DNA of 64,000 nt, from contig NZ_CP080417.1 of assembly GCF_019457535.1 (NCBI RefSeq), forward strand, positions 3,410,001-3,474,000. Direction: 5' to 3'. Below are positions 44,481 through 53,525 of the stretch, piece by piece. Position numbers and translations under genes: made by a program. The DNA is from Shewanella halotolerans (GTDB lineage: Bacteria > Pseudomonadota > Gammaproteobacteria > Enterobacterales > Shewanellaceae). Numbering within the stretch: the first letter of the stretch is position 1; each line of letters begins with the position of its first letter. Under the pieces are notes generated by a model that was given only the letters and a program-made list of their open reading frames with translations, did no database searches and was not told the DNA's origin.

Positions 44481-44984
44481 ATGGAAGAGAACAAGGTGTC
44501 GATGCCAGAGATGACTGAGACAAACGGCCAGGCTGACAAGGCACAAGCCGCTGAACTCACAAAAGCCGCTAATCAGCAACCTGTGAAGCCTAAGCTGCCC
44601 AAGCGTCTGCTGGCCCTGCTGCTTCTGCTGACCCTGGCCTCCGTTAGTGGCCTGATGGCCAAGCAGGGGGTGCTGTTTTGCATGCTGACCCTGCTGATGG
44701 TGATTGCCGTGCTGGGCCGCCAGAAGGCCGGACTCTATATGCTCAGGGGCTACACCATCATACAGCTCGGCTTGGTGAGCCTACTGCCGGTGATCTTATA
44801 TGACCCTGACAACCTGGTGGCCGGTCCCTCGACCTTTCACCTGGGCGATTGGCAGGGCAAGCTGCCAGATTGGTTAGTGTTCACTGTGCTGATCCTGCTG
44901 GCCGTGGTGCAGGTATGGATAGCCTTTACCCCTAAGGTAAAGGCCTACTGCCATATCAAGAACAGCATGAATATCATGAAGTAG
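44481..44984 (+). CDS. Unidentified membrane protein
   Basis: A 167-residue protein with a polar N-terminal tail of about 40 residues (Gln-, Ala-, Lys-rich) and four hydrophobic segments (about residues 42-58, 64-80, 90-108 and 130-148), the last preceded by a short amphipathic loop. I do not recognise the family. It begins 31 bases after the DUF2750 gene and shares the bidirectional terminator with erpA. Confidence 0.7.
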   Translation: MEENKVSMPEMTETNGQADKAQAAELTKAANQQPVKPKLPKRLLALLLLLTLASVSGLMAKQGVLFCMLTLLMVIAVLGRQKAGLYMLRGYTIIQLGLVSLLPVILYDPDNLVAGPSTFHLGDWQGKLPDWLVFTVLILLAVVQVWIAFTPKVKAYCHIKNSMNIMK

Positions 44985-45026
44985 CCCAAGGCTCACGGTT
45001 TTCAGCTAAGCCCAAATAATAAGCAC

Positions 45027-45054
45027 AAAAAAAGCCAGCATAGCTGGCTTTTTC
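45027..45054. terminator. Bidirectional terminator between the membrane protein gene and erpA
   Basis: AAAAAAAGCCAGC-ATA-GCTGGCTTTTT: the A and T runs on either side of the stem allow termination of both converging genes. Confidence 0.88.
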
Positions 45055-45089
45055 TTTAGGCGCTCTATGCACCGGCTCGCTTTCGGGGC

Positions 45090-45440
45090 TTAAACCGAGA
45101 AGCTGGCACCACAACCACAGGTGGTGGTGGCGTTAGGGTTCTTAACGAAGAAACGAGAGCCTTCCAGGCCCGAGGTGTAATCCACTTCACCGCCTACCAG
45201 GTATTGCAGGCTCATTGGATCGACAACCAATTGAACCCCTTGTTTCTCAACGGTAAAGTCACCTTCATTGACCTTCTCATCGAATGTAAAGCCATACTGA
45301 AAACCTGAACATCCGCCGCCGGTTACGTAAACACGTAACTTAAGTGCGTCGTTTTGCTCTTCCTCCAATAAGGTTTTAACCTTGGCCGCTGCCGCGTCGG
45401 TAAAACGAATTGGCATTGTATCTTCAGCTTGTTCAGTCAT
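45090..45440 (-). CDS. erpA: Iron-sulfur cluster insertion protein ErpA
   Basis: A-type carrier delivering Fe-S clusters to apoproteins such as IspG. The three ligand cysteines are Cys44 (TGGGCSGF), Cys108 and Cys110 (TTCGCGASF). 116 residues, typical. The ATG has an AAGAGGT ribosome binding site and overlaps the end of the upstream gene by eight bases. Confidence 0.96.
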   Translation of the reverse strand: MTEQAEDTMPIRFTDAAAAKVKTLLEEEQNDALKLRVYVTGGGCSGFQYGFTFDEKVNEGDFTVEKQGVQLVVDPMSLQYLVGGEVDYTSGLEGSRFFVKNPNATTTCGCGASFSV

Positions 45441-46350
45441 TACTACCTCTTACATCGGTTTGCTGAGCGGAATTATCCGATACCTGACTATTTTGTTCAA
45501 GTAATAGTCGTGGCTCTGTTGAAATCTGTGAACCTTCGCCCTCCTCGGCGGGAGCGTAACCCTCCTCCCCATGGGGCTCCTCTACCGCGTTGGGCTCGCC
45601 GCCTGAGCGGGCACCTACGTCAGTTTCACCCTCTGGCGTGGCCAGCAGCTCCTGGGCGCTAAAGCTCTGCTGCGCCTTGGCCCCTTTACTCCAGCGACTG
45701 GCCGGCACTATGACCTCGGTCTCGACCCGAGACAGCTCGAAATCACTCGGCAGGGTAATCTGCGCCTCAAGGGTTTGGAAATAACGGAAGCTGAATGCAA
45801 ACTTGGCATCGGTGAGCGATGAAAGTGGCAGAGTCACCATCTTGCCCTGCTGCACGCCGACAAAAACGAGCTTGGCCTGGCCCTTTAACGCCTGCTTGCG
45901 TTTTTGCAGCTGAGTAAGCACTAACTTGACCTGATACTGATTGTTCAGCAGGCCCGGTGTCATCTCCAGTCCGTGGATGGCGACGCCATCGGCCTGATGC
46001 TCTGGCGCCATGATGCTGCGGTAGAAGGCCAGCTCTCTGTCGAGGGATTTCTGTTTCTGATGCTGCTCGAGAAACATCTTCTGCATGTTACTGTTGGCTT
46101 CGCGCTCCAGCGACAGCTCGAGATTACGCGAGGCCAGCACCTCGGCCTGCTCCTTGAGCGCCTGGCGTAGCTCGGCCTCGCGGCCATTGGATTGGGTCGG
46201 TGTCACCGAATGATTGGCGGACCAGAGGTCCCAGGTCAACACGCCGAGTAAGAAGGCCACGATCACTAAACAAAACAGATAAACGCTCGAAGGTCTAATT
46301 TTTCGTTCGAGCACTTGCATGCGATCGACCCAGCGATGATAATTTGGCAT
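45433..46350 (-). CDS. Coiled-coil membrane protein upstream of erpA (DUF6776-like)
   Basis: A 305-residue single-pass protein: membrane segment at about residues 23-45 (VYLFCLVIVAFLLGVLTWDLW), a coiled coil (EAELRQALKEQAEVLASRNLELSLEREANSNMQKMFLEQ), a beta-rich domain and a long acidic low-complexity tail from about residue 240. The resemblance to proteins now called DUF6776 is from memory. It overlaps erpA by eight bases and is probably co-transcribed with it. Confidence 0.7.
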   Translation of the reverse strand: MPNYHRWVDRMQVLERKIRPSSVYLFCLVIVAFLLGVLTWDLWSANHSVTPTQSNGREAELRQALKEQAEVLASRNLELSLEREANSNMQKMFLEQHQKQKSLDRELAFYRSIMAPEHQADGVAIHGLEMTPGLLNNQYQVKLVLTQLQKRKQALKGQAKLVFVGVQQGKMVTLPLSSLTDAKFAFSFRYFQTLEAQITLPSDFELSRVETEVIVPASRWSKGAKAQQSFSAQELLATPEGETDVGARSGGEPNAVEEPHGEEGYAPAEEGEGSQISTEPRLLLEQNSQVSDNSAQQTDVRGSND

Positions 46351-46425
46351 TAAGTACTAGCCCCTTATGATAATTTCTTCATTCGTCCCGCGAAGCGTTA
46401 CTAACGATTGATCCGGAAGGTTACT

Positions 46426-48135
46426 GTGCAGCTCAGAATAAACAGCGCCATACAGCAATGCCAGAAATACCTGAATACCGACCTCAAAGACAAATTGGCC
46501 CAGGCCAAAATCAGCGTACAGCTTTGTGGCCTCGCCCTCGCCTTCGCCCTGGTGGCCTCTGGCGTGATCATATTGTTTCGACTTCTGCTGCTGTGGCTCA
46601 ACCAGCTCACCCAGACCCAAGAGTGGCAGTTTACTGGCAACTTAGGTGACTGGCGAGTCCTATTGCCACTTTTGGGGGCGATCTTAATCTGGTTTGTGGC
46701 CGTTTTGGGATCCAAGCGCTATAAACGCATGGGGATCGCCTATGTGATGCAGCGGATGAAATTGCACTACGGTAAGATCCCTCTGCAGTCCGCGCCGGGA
46801 CAGTTCTTTCAAGCGCTGTTTGCCCTGGCGACCAACTTCTCCGTAGGCCGTGAGGGCCCGGCGATTCACCTGGGCGCGGTGAGCGCCAGCGTGATGGCAG
46901 AGAAGTTTAAACTGCCCGACAACAGCGTGCGCATCATGTGCGCCAGTGGCATCGCCGCCGGGATTGCCGCCACCTTCAACGCCCCGCTGGCGGCGGTGAT
47001 CTTCGTCTTCGAGGTGATACTGCGGGAATACAAGGTGCATTACTTCTTTCCCATCATGCTCTCGGCCATCTGCGGCGCCCTCTCCAGCCAGCTGGTGTTT
47101 GGCAATATCCATGAATATGACCAGATAGGGGTGAGCCATATTCCCCTGTCGCAATACCCCATACTGGCGCTATGCGGCGTCACCCTGGGTTGTATCGCCG
47201 CCCTGTTTAATCACACCCTGCTGAAAGTTACCGCCAAAGGGCAGCAACATCCCCTGATCCTGCGTCTGCTCATCGCCGGGCTTATCACCACCATCATAGG
47301 TTTCTTCCTGCCACAGGCACTGGGCAGCGGCGACCTGGCCATCAGCCACGCCATCAGCGAGCACCCCAGCCTGGCGCTGCTAGTCGGCTTGTTGCTGGGC
47401 AAAATCATCGCCACCATCGCCGCCATCGGCCTGGGAATACCCGGCGGCATCATAGGCCCGCTGTTTGGCATAGGCGCGCTAATTGGCGCCATCCTCGCCG
47501 TGGTCAGCGCCATGCTGTTTCCCACCATCACCCCCTATGTAGGCCTCTACACCATCATAGGCATGACGGCCATGATGGGGGTCTGCCTCAGCGCGCCCCT
47601 GGCGGCCCTGGTCGCCCTGCTGGAGCTGACCAACAACGCCGCCATCATCTTGCCGTCCATGTTCGTGACCATTCCAGCGTTCCTGATCGCTCATCAGGCG
47701 TTCAATACCAAGTCGCTGTTCTACAAACAGATAGAGCTGATGGGGCTGGACTATAAGGTCTCCTCAGTCAAACTCGGCCTACAGAAACAGGGCGTGCGCG
47801 CCGTGATGGACAAGCGCTTCGTTATCGTGAAAGACAACGACGAGCTGCTGTTGGAGGTGCTTAAGCGTGCCGAGGGGCGATCTGTGTTGATGCAGAACAA
47901 TCAGGGGCAGATGGAGATGTTGCAGATAGAGCTGCAGGTCACAGAGGAGATGAGCACCCTGACCCGTCACCCCATTGAGGGATTAGTGGATACCGCCACC
48001 CTAAAGGAGGTCTACGACATTCTCTCCAAGGAGCGTCGCGGCGAGGTGTTTATCTATCAGGATAAGCGCGACAATGTGGTCGGGGTGATCAGCTGGGTGA
48101 TGCTGCAAAAAGAGATCAACCAGGGGCAGATATAG
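46426..48135 (+). CDS. ClC-family chloride channel/transporter with CBS domains
   Basis: A 569-residue ClC protein. The gating-glutamate motif GREGPAIHLG, the inner glutamate region (AAVIFVFEVILREY) and the third anion-site motif GIPGGIIGP are present, and the C-terminal 130 residues form a CBS pair. The first anion-binding motif GSGIP is not seen; the matching stretch reads KRMGIAYV. I choose a GTG at 46426, five bases after GGAAGG, instead of a TTG six codons earlier. It diverges from the erpA operon. Confidence 0.88.
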   Translation: MQLRINSAIQQCQKYLNTDLKDKLAQAKISVQLCGLALAFALVASGVIILFRLLLLWLNQLTQTQEWQFTGNLGDWRVLLPLLGAILIWFVAVLGSKRYKRMGIAYVMQRMKLHYGKIPLQSAPGQFFQALFALATNFSVGREGPAIHLGAVSASVMAEKFKLPDNSVRIMCASGIAAGIAATFNAPLAAVIFVFEVILREYKVHYFFPIMLSAICGALSSQLVFGNIHEYDQIGVSHIPLSQYPILALCGVTLGCIAALFNHTLLKVTAKGQQHPLILRLLIAGLITTIIGFFLPQALGSGDLAISHAISEHPSLALLVGLLLGKIIATIAAIGLGIPGGIIGPLFGIGALIGAILAVVSAMLFPTITPYVGLYTIIGMTAMMGVCLSAPLAALVALLELTNNAAIILPSMFVTIPAFLIAHQAFNTKSLFYKQIELMGLDYKVSSVKLGLQKQGVRAVMDKRFVIVKDNDELLLEVLKRAEGRSVLMQNNQGQMEMLQIELQVTEEMSTLTRHPIEGLVDTATLKEVYDILSKERRGEVFIYQDKRDNVVGVISWVMLQKEINQGQI

Positions 48136-48190
48136 CAGGCGACAGCTTTTATAAACCAGGCATAGCGGCACCTGCTAAAGGCCTAAATAA

Positions 48191-48697
48191 TTACAGCCTA
48201 CGCTTGAGTCGCTTCTCAATCTGGCGTTTCTCCCAGCTCGCCCCAAACAGACTAAAGGGCTCGAATACTGAGATGGCGTGCAGCACCAGGCCGCCGCCCC
48301 ATCCCATTACCACCCACCAGACCCACATATAACCTGGGCTTATCATCAGATTCAGCAGGTAGAGCAGCGGCAAGACAATCGCCATGGTCACCAGGTTGCT
48401 GTAAAAGCCTTTCAGCTCTTTGACATATTCGATGGCGGCGCGCTCATCACTGCTGACCGGCGCCAGGCTCTCATTAACTGCTTCATCGGTTTGCTTGTCC
48501 ATTGTCATACTCATATCCATCTCCTGTTGCAGCGCCTCCAGGGGCACCTCAAATACCGCGGCTAAAGATTTCAATGATTCGAGACTCGCCTTCTGTCCCC
48601 GCTCCAAGCGCTGTATGGTGCGCACATTAAGCCCTGAATGCTGCGCCAGTTGCTCCTGCGACCAGGCCCGTTGAAGACGTAGTTTACGAATAATCAT
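48191..48697 (-). CDS. XRE-family HTH protein with 2TM domain
   Basis: A 168-residue protein: an N-terminal Cro/CI-type HTH (RLQRAWSQEQLAQHSGLNVRTIQRLERGQKASLESLKSLAAVFEV), a linker, and a 2TM domain with two membrane helices (about residues 104-121 and 126-147), ending in a basic tail. A DNA-binding domain fixed to the membrane suggests a membrane-tethered regulator. The ATG at 48697 starts the HTH directly; a longer frame adds 29 unlikely residues. It converges on the ClC gene. Confidence 0.85.
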   Translation of the reverse strand: MIIRKLRLQRAWSQEQLAQHSGLNVRTIQRLERGQKASLESLKSLAAVFEVPLEALQQEMDMSMTMDKQTDEAVNESLAPVSSDERAAIEYVKELKGFYSNLVTMAIVLPLLYLLNLMISPGYMWVWWVVMGWGGGLVLHAISVFEPFSLFGASWEKRQIEKRLKRRL

Positions 48698-49167
48698 TGT
48701 TTTCCTTAACCCTCTGTTTAATTGGAGATGCCAGCTTAGCCCCGGCCAACTTGCCCCACCACGGCGTTTAGCCGACTTGTACACGACTTAAGCATGACTT
48801 TGATAAAACATCAGCACGACTTATACACGACTTGAGCACGACACGCCTGCCGACTCAGACAAGAGAACAGCGCGACACGCGCGTGACTCGCCTTTAATTT
48901 CAACAGGTTAAATACAAAAAACCTGAGATGCGAACTAATCCACACTAAGTCGCTTGGCGCACTTACCCGCTTCATGTCCCGACTACTTACCCCGGCTACT
49001 TATTGCCGACTACTTATCCCTGTTACTCGCCTCTACATTCGGCGCCAATCTGGCTCACAGGATCTAGCCAAACAAAGCTTGTGCCAACACGCAAATTTGC
49101 CCGGCGGGTTATTCCACCGCCTCGCTATGTCTGGTATAGTGTCGCCTCAGCCACCCTACATAACTTA

Positions 49168-49219
49168 GGGCGAAATGACCATCTGCTTCGGCCATTTTGC
49201 CCCCCGAAATTGGAAATAA
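49168..49219 (+). promoter_or_regulatory. pyrB leader: possible 14-codon peptide and overlapping hairpin
   Basis: An ATG at 49175, four bases after AGGG, opens a frame encoding MTICFGHFAPRNWK and stopping at 49217-49219, seven bases before pyrB. The hairpin GGGCGAAATG (49168-49177) / CATTTTGCCC (49193-49202) overlaps its start. No T-run follows, so this is not a classic attenuator. The rest of the 528-base gap carries short imperfect repeats (CACGACTT, 48781-48840; GACTACTTA, 48978-49020) and nothing else I can name. Confidence 0.4.
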
Positions 49220-49225
49220 AGGCTG

Positions 49226-50245
49226 ATGACTCAGTTTCAAGGTTCACACATCCTCTCGGTAAACCAACTCAATCTAGATGCCGTACAAGAGATCTTTAGC
49301 GTTGCATCGCGAATGACTCCCTATGCCCTCAGACGCAAACGTACCACGGTACTCGACGGCGCAATTCTGGGTAATCTGTTTTTCGAACCCAGCACCCGCA
49401 CCCGGGTCAGCTTCGGCAGCGCCTTCAACCTGCTGGGCGGCAAGGTCAACGAAACCGTCGGCATAGGCACCTCATCCCTCTCTAAGGGTGAGTCTCTGTA
49501 TGACACCGCCCGCGTACTATCTAGCTACTCGGATGTGATCGCCATGCGTCATCCCGATGCCTATTCGGTGCGTGAGTTTGCCGAGGGCAGCCGAGTACCA
49601 GTGATCAACGGTGGCGACGGCCCGAACGAGCACCCGACCCAGGCGCTGCTGGATCTGTTCACCATTCAGAAAGAACTGGCCGCCGGTGGCCGCAGCATCA
49701 GCGGCATGCACATCGCCATGGTGGGCGATCTCAAGTTTGGCCGCACGGTACACTCGCTGTCACGCCTGCTGTGCATGTACAAGGATGTGAGCTTCACCCT
49801 GATCTCACCAAAAGAGCTGGCAATGCCAGACTATGTGATCGATGACATTGAAAATGCTGGGCATAAGATCACAATAACAGATCAACTTGAAGGCAATTTA
49901 GATCAGGCTGATATACTCTACCTGACGCGTATTCAAGAAGAGCGTTTTCCTTCTCAGGAAGAGGCCAACAAGTATCGTGGTAAGTTCCGCTTAAACCACA
50001 ATATTTACACACAGCATTGCAAATCGAATACAGTGATCATGCATCCGCTGCCCCGCGATTCGAGAGAGCAGGCCAACGAGCTGGACAATGACCTCAACAG
50101 TCATCCAAACTTGGCCATCTTCAGACAGGCAGACAACGGATTGCTTATCCGCATGGCGCTGTTTGCGTTGACATTAGGTGTTGATTCACAGCTTGAACAG
50201 CACGAATGTCCGGTAAATTGGTATTCACAAAAAGCCGATTTTTAA
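49226..50245 (+). CDS. pyrB: Aspartate carbamoyltransferase catalytic chain
   Basis: Condenses carbamoyl phosphate with aspartate, the committed step of pyrimidine synthesis. The carbamoyl phosphate motif FFEPSTRTR spans residues 52-60, with GDGPNEHPTQALLD and HPLPR following. At 339 residues it is longer than E. coli PyrB (311). No pyrI regulatory-chain gene follows; hemL is next after 27 bases. Confidence 0.95.
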   Translation: MTQFQGSHILSVNQLNLDAVQEIFSVASRMTPYALRRKRTTVLDGAILGNLFFEPSTRTRVSFGSAFNLLGGKVNETVGIGTSSLSKGESLYDTARVLSSYSDVIAMRHPDAYSVREFAEGSRVPVINGGDGPNEHPTQALLDLFTIQKELAAGGRSISGMHIAMVGDLKFGRTVHSLSRLLCMYKDVSFTLISPKELAMPDYVIDDIENAGHKITITDQLEGNLDQADILYLTRIQEERFPSQEEANKYRGKFRLNHNIYTQHCKSNTVIMHPLPRDSREQANELDNDLNSHPNLAIFRQADNGLLIRMALFALTLGVDSQLEQHECPVNWYSQKADF

Positions 50246-50272
50246 TCTGGCGACGACTTTAAAGGATCTAGA

Positions 50273-51559
50273 ATGACCCGTTCTGAAACCCTATTTGAGC
50301 AGGCTAAGAAAACTATCCCTGGTGGCGTTAACTCACCCGTACGTGCCTTCAACGGCGTGGGTGGTTCACCACGTTTCATCGAAAAAGCCGACGGCGCTTA
50401 CATCTATGATGCCGACGGCAAGGCCTATATCGACTATGTTGGCTCTTGGGGCCCGATGATCTTGGGTCATAATCATCCAAAGATCCGTCAAGCCGTATTG
50501 GACGCGGTAGAGAATGGTCTCTCTTTCGGCGCGCCAACCGAGCTTGAAGTGCGCATGGCCGAGAAGGTGATCGAGATGGTGCCTTCGATGGAGCAGGTTC
50601 GTATGGTAAGCTCAGGCACAGAAGCCACCATGAGTGCCATCCGTCTGGCACGCGGCTTTACCAATCGCGACAAGATCCTCAAGTTTGAAGGTTGCTACCA
50701 CGGCCATGCCGACTGTCTGCTGGTAAAAGCGGGCTCTGGCGCCCTGACCCTAGGTCAGCCAAGCTCTCCGGGTATCCCAGAAGACTTCGCCAAACACACA
50801 CTGACCGCGGTTTACAACGAGCTGGAATCTGTGAAGGCACTGTTTGAACAGTACCCAGAAGAGATCGCCTGTATCATCCTTGAGCCAGTTGCCGGCAACA
50901 TGAACTGCATCCCGCCAATTCCAGGCTTCCTGGAAGGCTTGCGCGCCCTGTGTGACCAGTATGGCGCCCTGCTGATCATCGACGAGGTGATGACAGGTTT
51001 CCGCGTCTCTAAGAGTGGTGCACAAGGCCACTACGGCATTACGCCTGACCTAACTACGCTTGGTAAGGTAATCGGTGGCGGTATGCCTGTGGGCGCCTTC
51101 GGTGGCCGTAAAGAGGTGATGCAGTTTATCGCCCCTACCGGTCCTGTGTATCAGGCAGGTACCCTGTCGGGCAACCCTATCGCCATGTCGGCGGGTCTTG
51201 CGCAGATGGAAGAGCTGTGCGCCGAAGGTCTGTATGAAGAGCTTGCCGCCAAGACCAAGCGTATCGCCGAGGGCTTCAAGGCCGCGGCCAACAAGCATGG
51301 TATCCCGCTGAGCATCAACTATGTGGGCGGCATGTTCGGTTTCTTCTTTACCGAGCTGGAGCAAGTGACCCGCTTCGATCAGGTCACCCAGTGTGATGCA
51401 GAAGCGTTCCGCATCTTCTACCACGGCATGCTGGACGAAGGCGTTTACCTGGCGCCTAGCGCCTATGAGGCAGGCTTCCTCTCTATGGCACATGGCGAGA
51501 AGGAACTGGAAGAGACACTGGCCGCAGCGGACCGCGTCTTCGCCCGCATGGCTAAGTAA
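50273..51559 (+). CDS. hemL: Glutamate-1-semialdehyde 2,1-aminomutase
   Basis: PLP enzyme making 5-aminolevulinate for haem. The PLP lysine is Lys265 in TTLGKVIGGGMPVGAFGG, the same number as in E. coli. The 428-residue length and the substrate-binding start (KKTIPGGVNSPVRAF) are standard. It may be read from the pyrB transcript, and ends at a strong terminator. Confidence 0.98.
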   Translation: MTRSETLFEQAKKTIPGGVNSPVRAFNGVGGSPRFIEKADGAYIYDADGKAYIDYVGSWGPMILGHNHPKIRQAVLDAVENGLSFGAPTELEVRMAEKVIEMVPSMEQVRMVSSGTEATMSAIRLARGFTNRDKILKFEGCYHGHADCLLVKAGSGALTLGQPSSPGIPEDFAKHTLTAVYNELESVKALFEQYPEEIACIILEPVAGNMNCIPPIPGFLEGLRALCDQYGALLIIDEVMTGFRVSKSGAQGHYGITPDLTTLGKVIGGGMPVGAFGGRKEVMQFIAPTGPVYQAGTLSGNPIAMSAGLAQMEELCAEGLYEELAAKTKRIAEGFKAAANKHGIPLSINYVGGMFGFFFTELEQVTRFDQVTQCDAEAFRIFYHGMLDEGVYLAPSAYEAGFLSMAHGEKELEETLAAADRVFARMAK

Positions 51560-51604
51560 TAGCTAGCGCCAGTCATTCGAACGCGCAATCGTAACGAAAA
51601 ACAG

Positions 51605-51630
51605 AAAAGGACGCCCAGGCGTCCTTTTTT
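51605..51630 (+). terminator. Rho-independent terminator after hemL
   Basis: AAAAGGACGCC-CA-GGCGTCCTTTTTT, 46 bases past the hemL stop. The remaining 516 bases up to nhaD contain short direct repeats (GCCTAAGCCTTAGTCTCAGTG-like) and no gene I can support. Confidence 0.9.
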
Positions 51631-52146
51631 ATTGCCCGGCTTCTACTCATAGTCTAGGCCTTTGCTCCTTGCCTAAATCTTTGGCTCAATGCCTAAGCCT
51701 TAGTCTCAGTGCCTGTGCTCCCCCACGCTTTCTCCCCCAAATCGGCATGCCTCACATCTACCAATTTCGAGATGCTAAACATCGATTCGCCTGGCAGGAC
51801 GCCAATCGTAAACAATTTATTCCAACTTGACAGCTGCAGCCAGTAGAGACTCTTGTAGAAATGACAATATTCAGGGGAATACCCCAAACCAAGTAAAGCG
51901 GAAGGCGAGAATTCAGCAGCTTTCACCACAGATTTGAGGAATCAAAATATATTCCGCTATTTCAAATGCCTTGATGTGCGCGAGATCGCATTTTTCAGCG
52001 AAATTAGACTAAGGTAACACTTGCGTATTATCCCATCCTATGGTCAGATCGCCGCCTAACACAACAACCTTAACCAAACCTTGATGTAAATCATGCCGTC
52101 TCACCTCTGCCGGACGGGATTTACTATCAGCCGTAGGAACAAATGT

Positions 52147-53394
52147 ATGCTCAACATTTTCCTGATCACACTTGCTGTGCTAGCGCTATTAAGCATTATT
52201 TTTGAAGAAGTTACCCACATTAATAAGGCTAAAACCACCCTCTTCTTCGGCTGTGTTGCCTGGATCACCCTGTTTGTTGCGGCGCGGGATCCCAGCCACC
52301 AGCACTTAGTGGCAGAGGAGCTGGACCACAACCTGTTGGAAATCGCCACCCTCTGGCTCTTCCTGATGTCCACCATGACCTTCGTGGCCTACCTGAACGC
52401 CAAGGGCATGATTCAGATCCTGGTGCAGAAGCTGTTCCCCCAGAAGGTTTCCGTACGCATGCTGATGATACAGGTGGCGCTCTTCTCCCTGGTGCTGTCG
52501 GCCATCTGTGATAACGTGACCGCAACCCTGGTTTCCTTGGGCCTATTGACCACTTTCCAACTCGAAAGCCAGATGAAGCGCCGCATGTCGGTACTCATCA
52601 TCTTCGCGGTGAACTCGGGCGGTGTGGCGCTGATCACAGGTGACGTGACAACCCTGATGATCTTCCTCGGCGGCCATGTCCATATCTCGCAGCTACTTAT
52701 GCTATTTATCCCGGCGGCGGCCAGTGTGATGCTGCTGGCGGTGCTCTTCTCGCTGAAGGCGGAAGGCTATGTGAGCACCACTCCCATCAAGCGCCAATAC
52801 AACAAGCTGGATGTGTTTATCGCCCTCATCTTCCTGATCACCATCATAATGACCATGGTGCTCAACATCTTCTTCGGTATTCCGCCTGTGCTGACCTTCC
52901 TGTCGGGCCTGTCGGTGATGTTCCTGATGGGCACGCTGCAGCGCAGCAACAAGGAGGAGCTACAGATCCTCGAATATATCCGTCAGGTAGAGTTCGAAAC
53001 CCTGCTCTTCTTCCTGGGGATCTTGCTGCTCGTGGGCATGCTAAAAGAGATTGGCACCCTGCATCTGCTGACAGATGTCTATGCCAAGTTTGACCCTAAC
53101 ATCTCTAACTTCGTGACGGGTATCGGCTCGGCGATTCTGGATAACGTACCGCTCACCGCGGCGCTATTGAAGGCCGAACCTGTGCTTAACACCCCAGAGT
53201 GGCTGGGCCTCACCTACTCTGTAGGCGTGGGCGGTTCTCTGCTGGTGATTGGTAGTGCGGCGGGTATCATCGCCATGAGTAAGGTGAAAGAGCTCACCTT
53301 TGTCACCTACCTCAAGTATGTGCCTGCACTGGCCCTGTGTTATACCTGTGGTTACGGTCTGACGTTGCTACTGGCCTACGAGTTCTTTGGCTAG
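52147..53394 (+). CDS. nhaD: Na+/H+ antiporter NhaD
   Basis: A 415-residue antiporter of the IT superfamily, the second sodium exporter in the window. About 12 membrane segments; conserved blocks LSAICDNVTATLVSLGL, FAVNSGGVALITGDVTTLMIFLGGH and ILDNVPLTAALLKA carry the Asp, Asn and Thr residues of the NhaD ion path. I start at MLNIFLITLAVL, nine bases after AGGA; an upstream in-frame ATG adds 18 unlikely residues. Confidence 0.94.
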   Translation: MLNIFLITLAVLALLSIIFEEVTHINKAKTTLFFGCVAWITLFVAARDPSHQHLVAEELDHNLLEIATLWLFLMSTMTFVAYLNAKGMIQILVQKLFPQKVSVRMLMIQVALFSLVLSAICDNVTATLVSLGLLTTFQLESQMKRRMSVLIIFAVNSGGVALITGDVTTLMIFLGGHVHISQLLMLFIPAAASVMLLAVLFSLKAEGYVSTTPIKRQYNKLDVFIALIFLITIIMTMVLNIFFGIPPVLTFLSGLSVMFLMGTLQRSNKEELQILEYIRQVEFETLLFFLGILLLVGMLKEIGTLHLLTDVYAKFDPNISNFVTGIGSAILDNVPLTAALLKAEPVLNTPEWLGLTYSVGVGGSLLVIGSAAGIIAMSKVKELTFVTYLKYVPALALCYTCGYGLTLLLAYEFFG

Positions 53395-53436
53395 ACATTC
53401 TTTGTTTAGGCACTGAGACCAAACAAGACTCAAACG

Positions 53437-53469
53437 AAAAAGGCGATGAATGATTCATCGCCTTTTTTC
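53437..53469. terminator. Terminator between nhaD and gspB
   Basis: AAAAAGGCGATGAA-TGA-TTCATCGCCTTTTTT: a strong stem with A and T runs on both sides, serving nhaD and possibly the converging gspAB operon. Confidence 0.9.
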
Positions 53470-53525
53470 TTACTGATTTGGCATCTGCTGATTTTACTTA
53501 GGCTAAGCAGCTACCCAAATTGCGC

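Noticed and set aside
51693..51929. 78-codon minus-strand frame between hemL and nhaD
   Set aside because: It starts at GTG without a ribosome binding site, resembles no family and lies in repeat-like DNA; likely spurious.
51971..51990. CRP-like TGTGC-N6-TCGCA upstream of nhaD
   Set aside because: Two core mismatches; too weak to report as a site.
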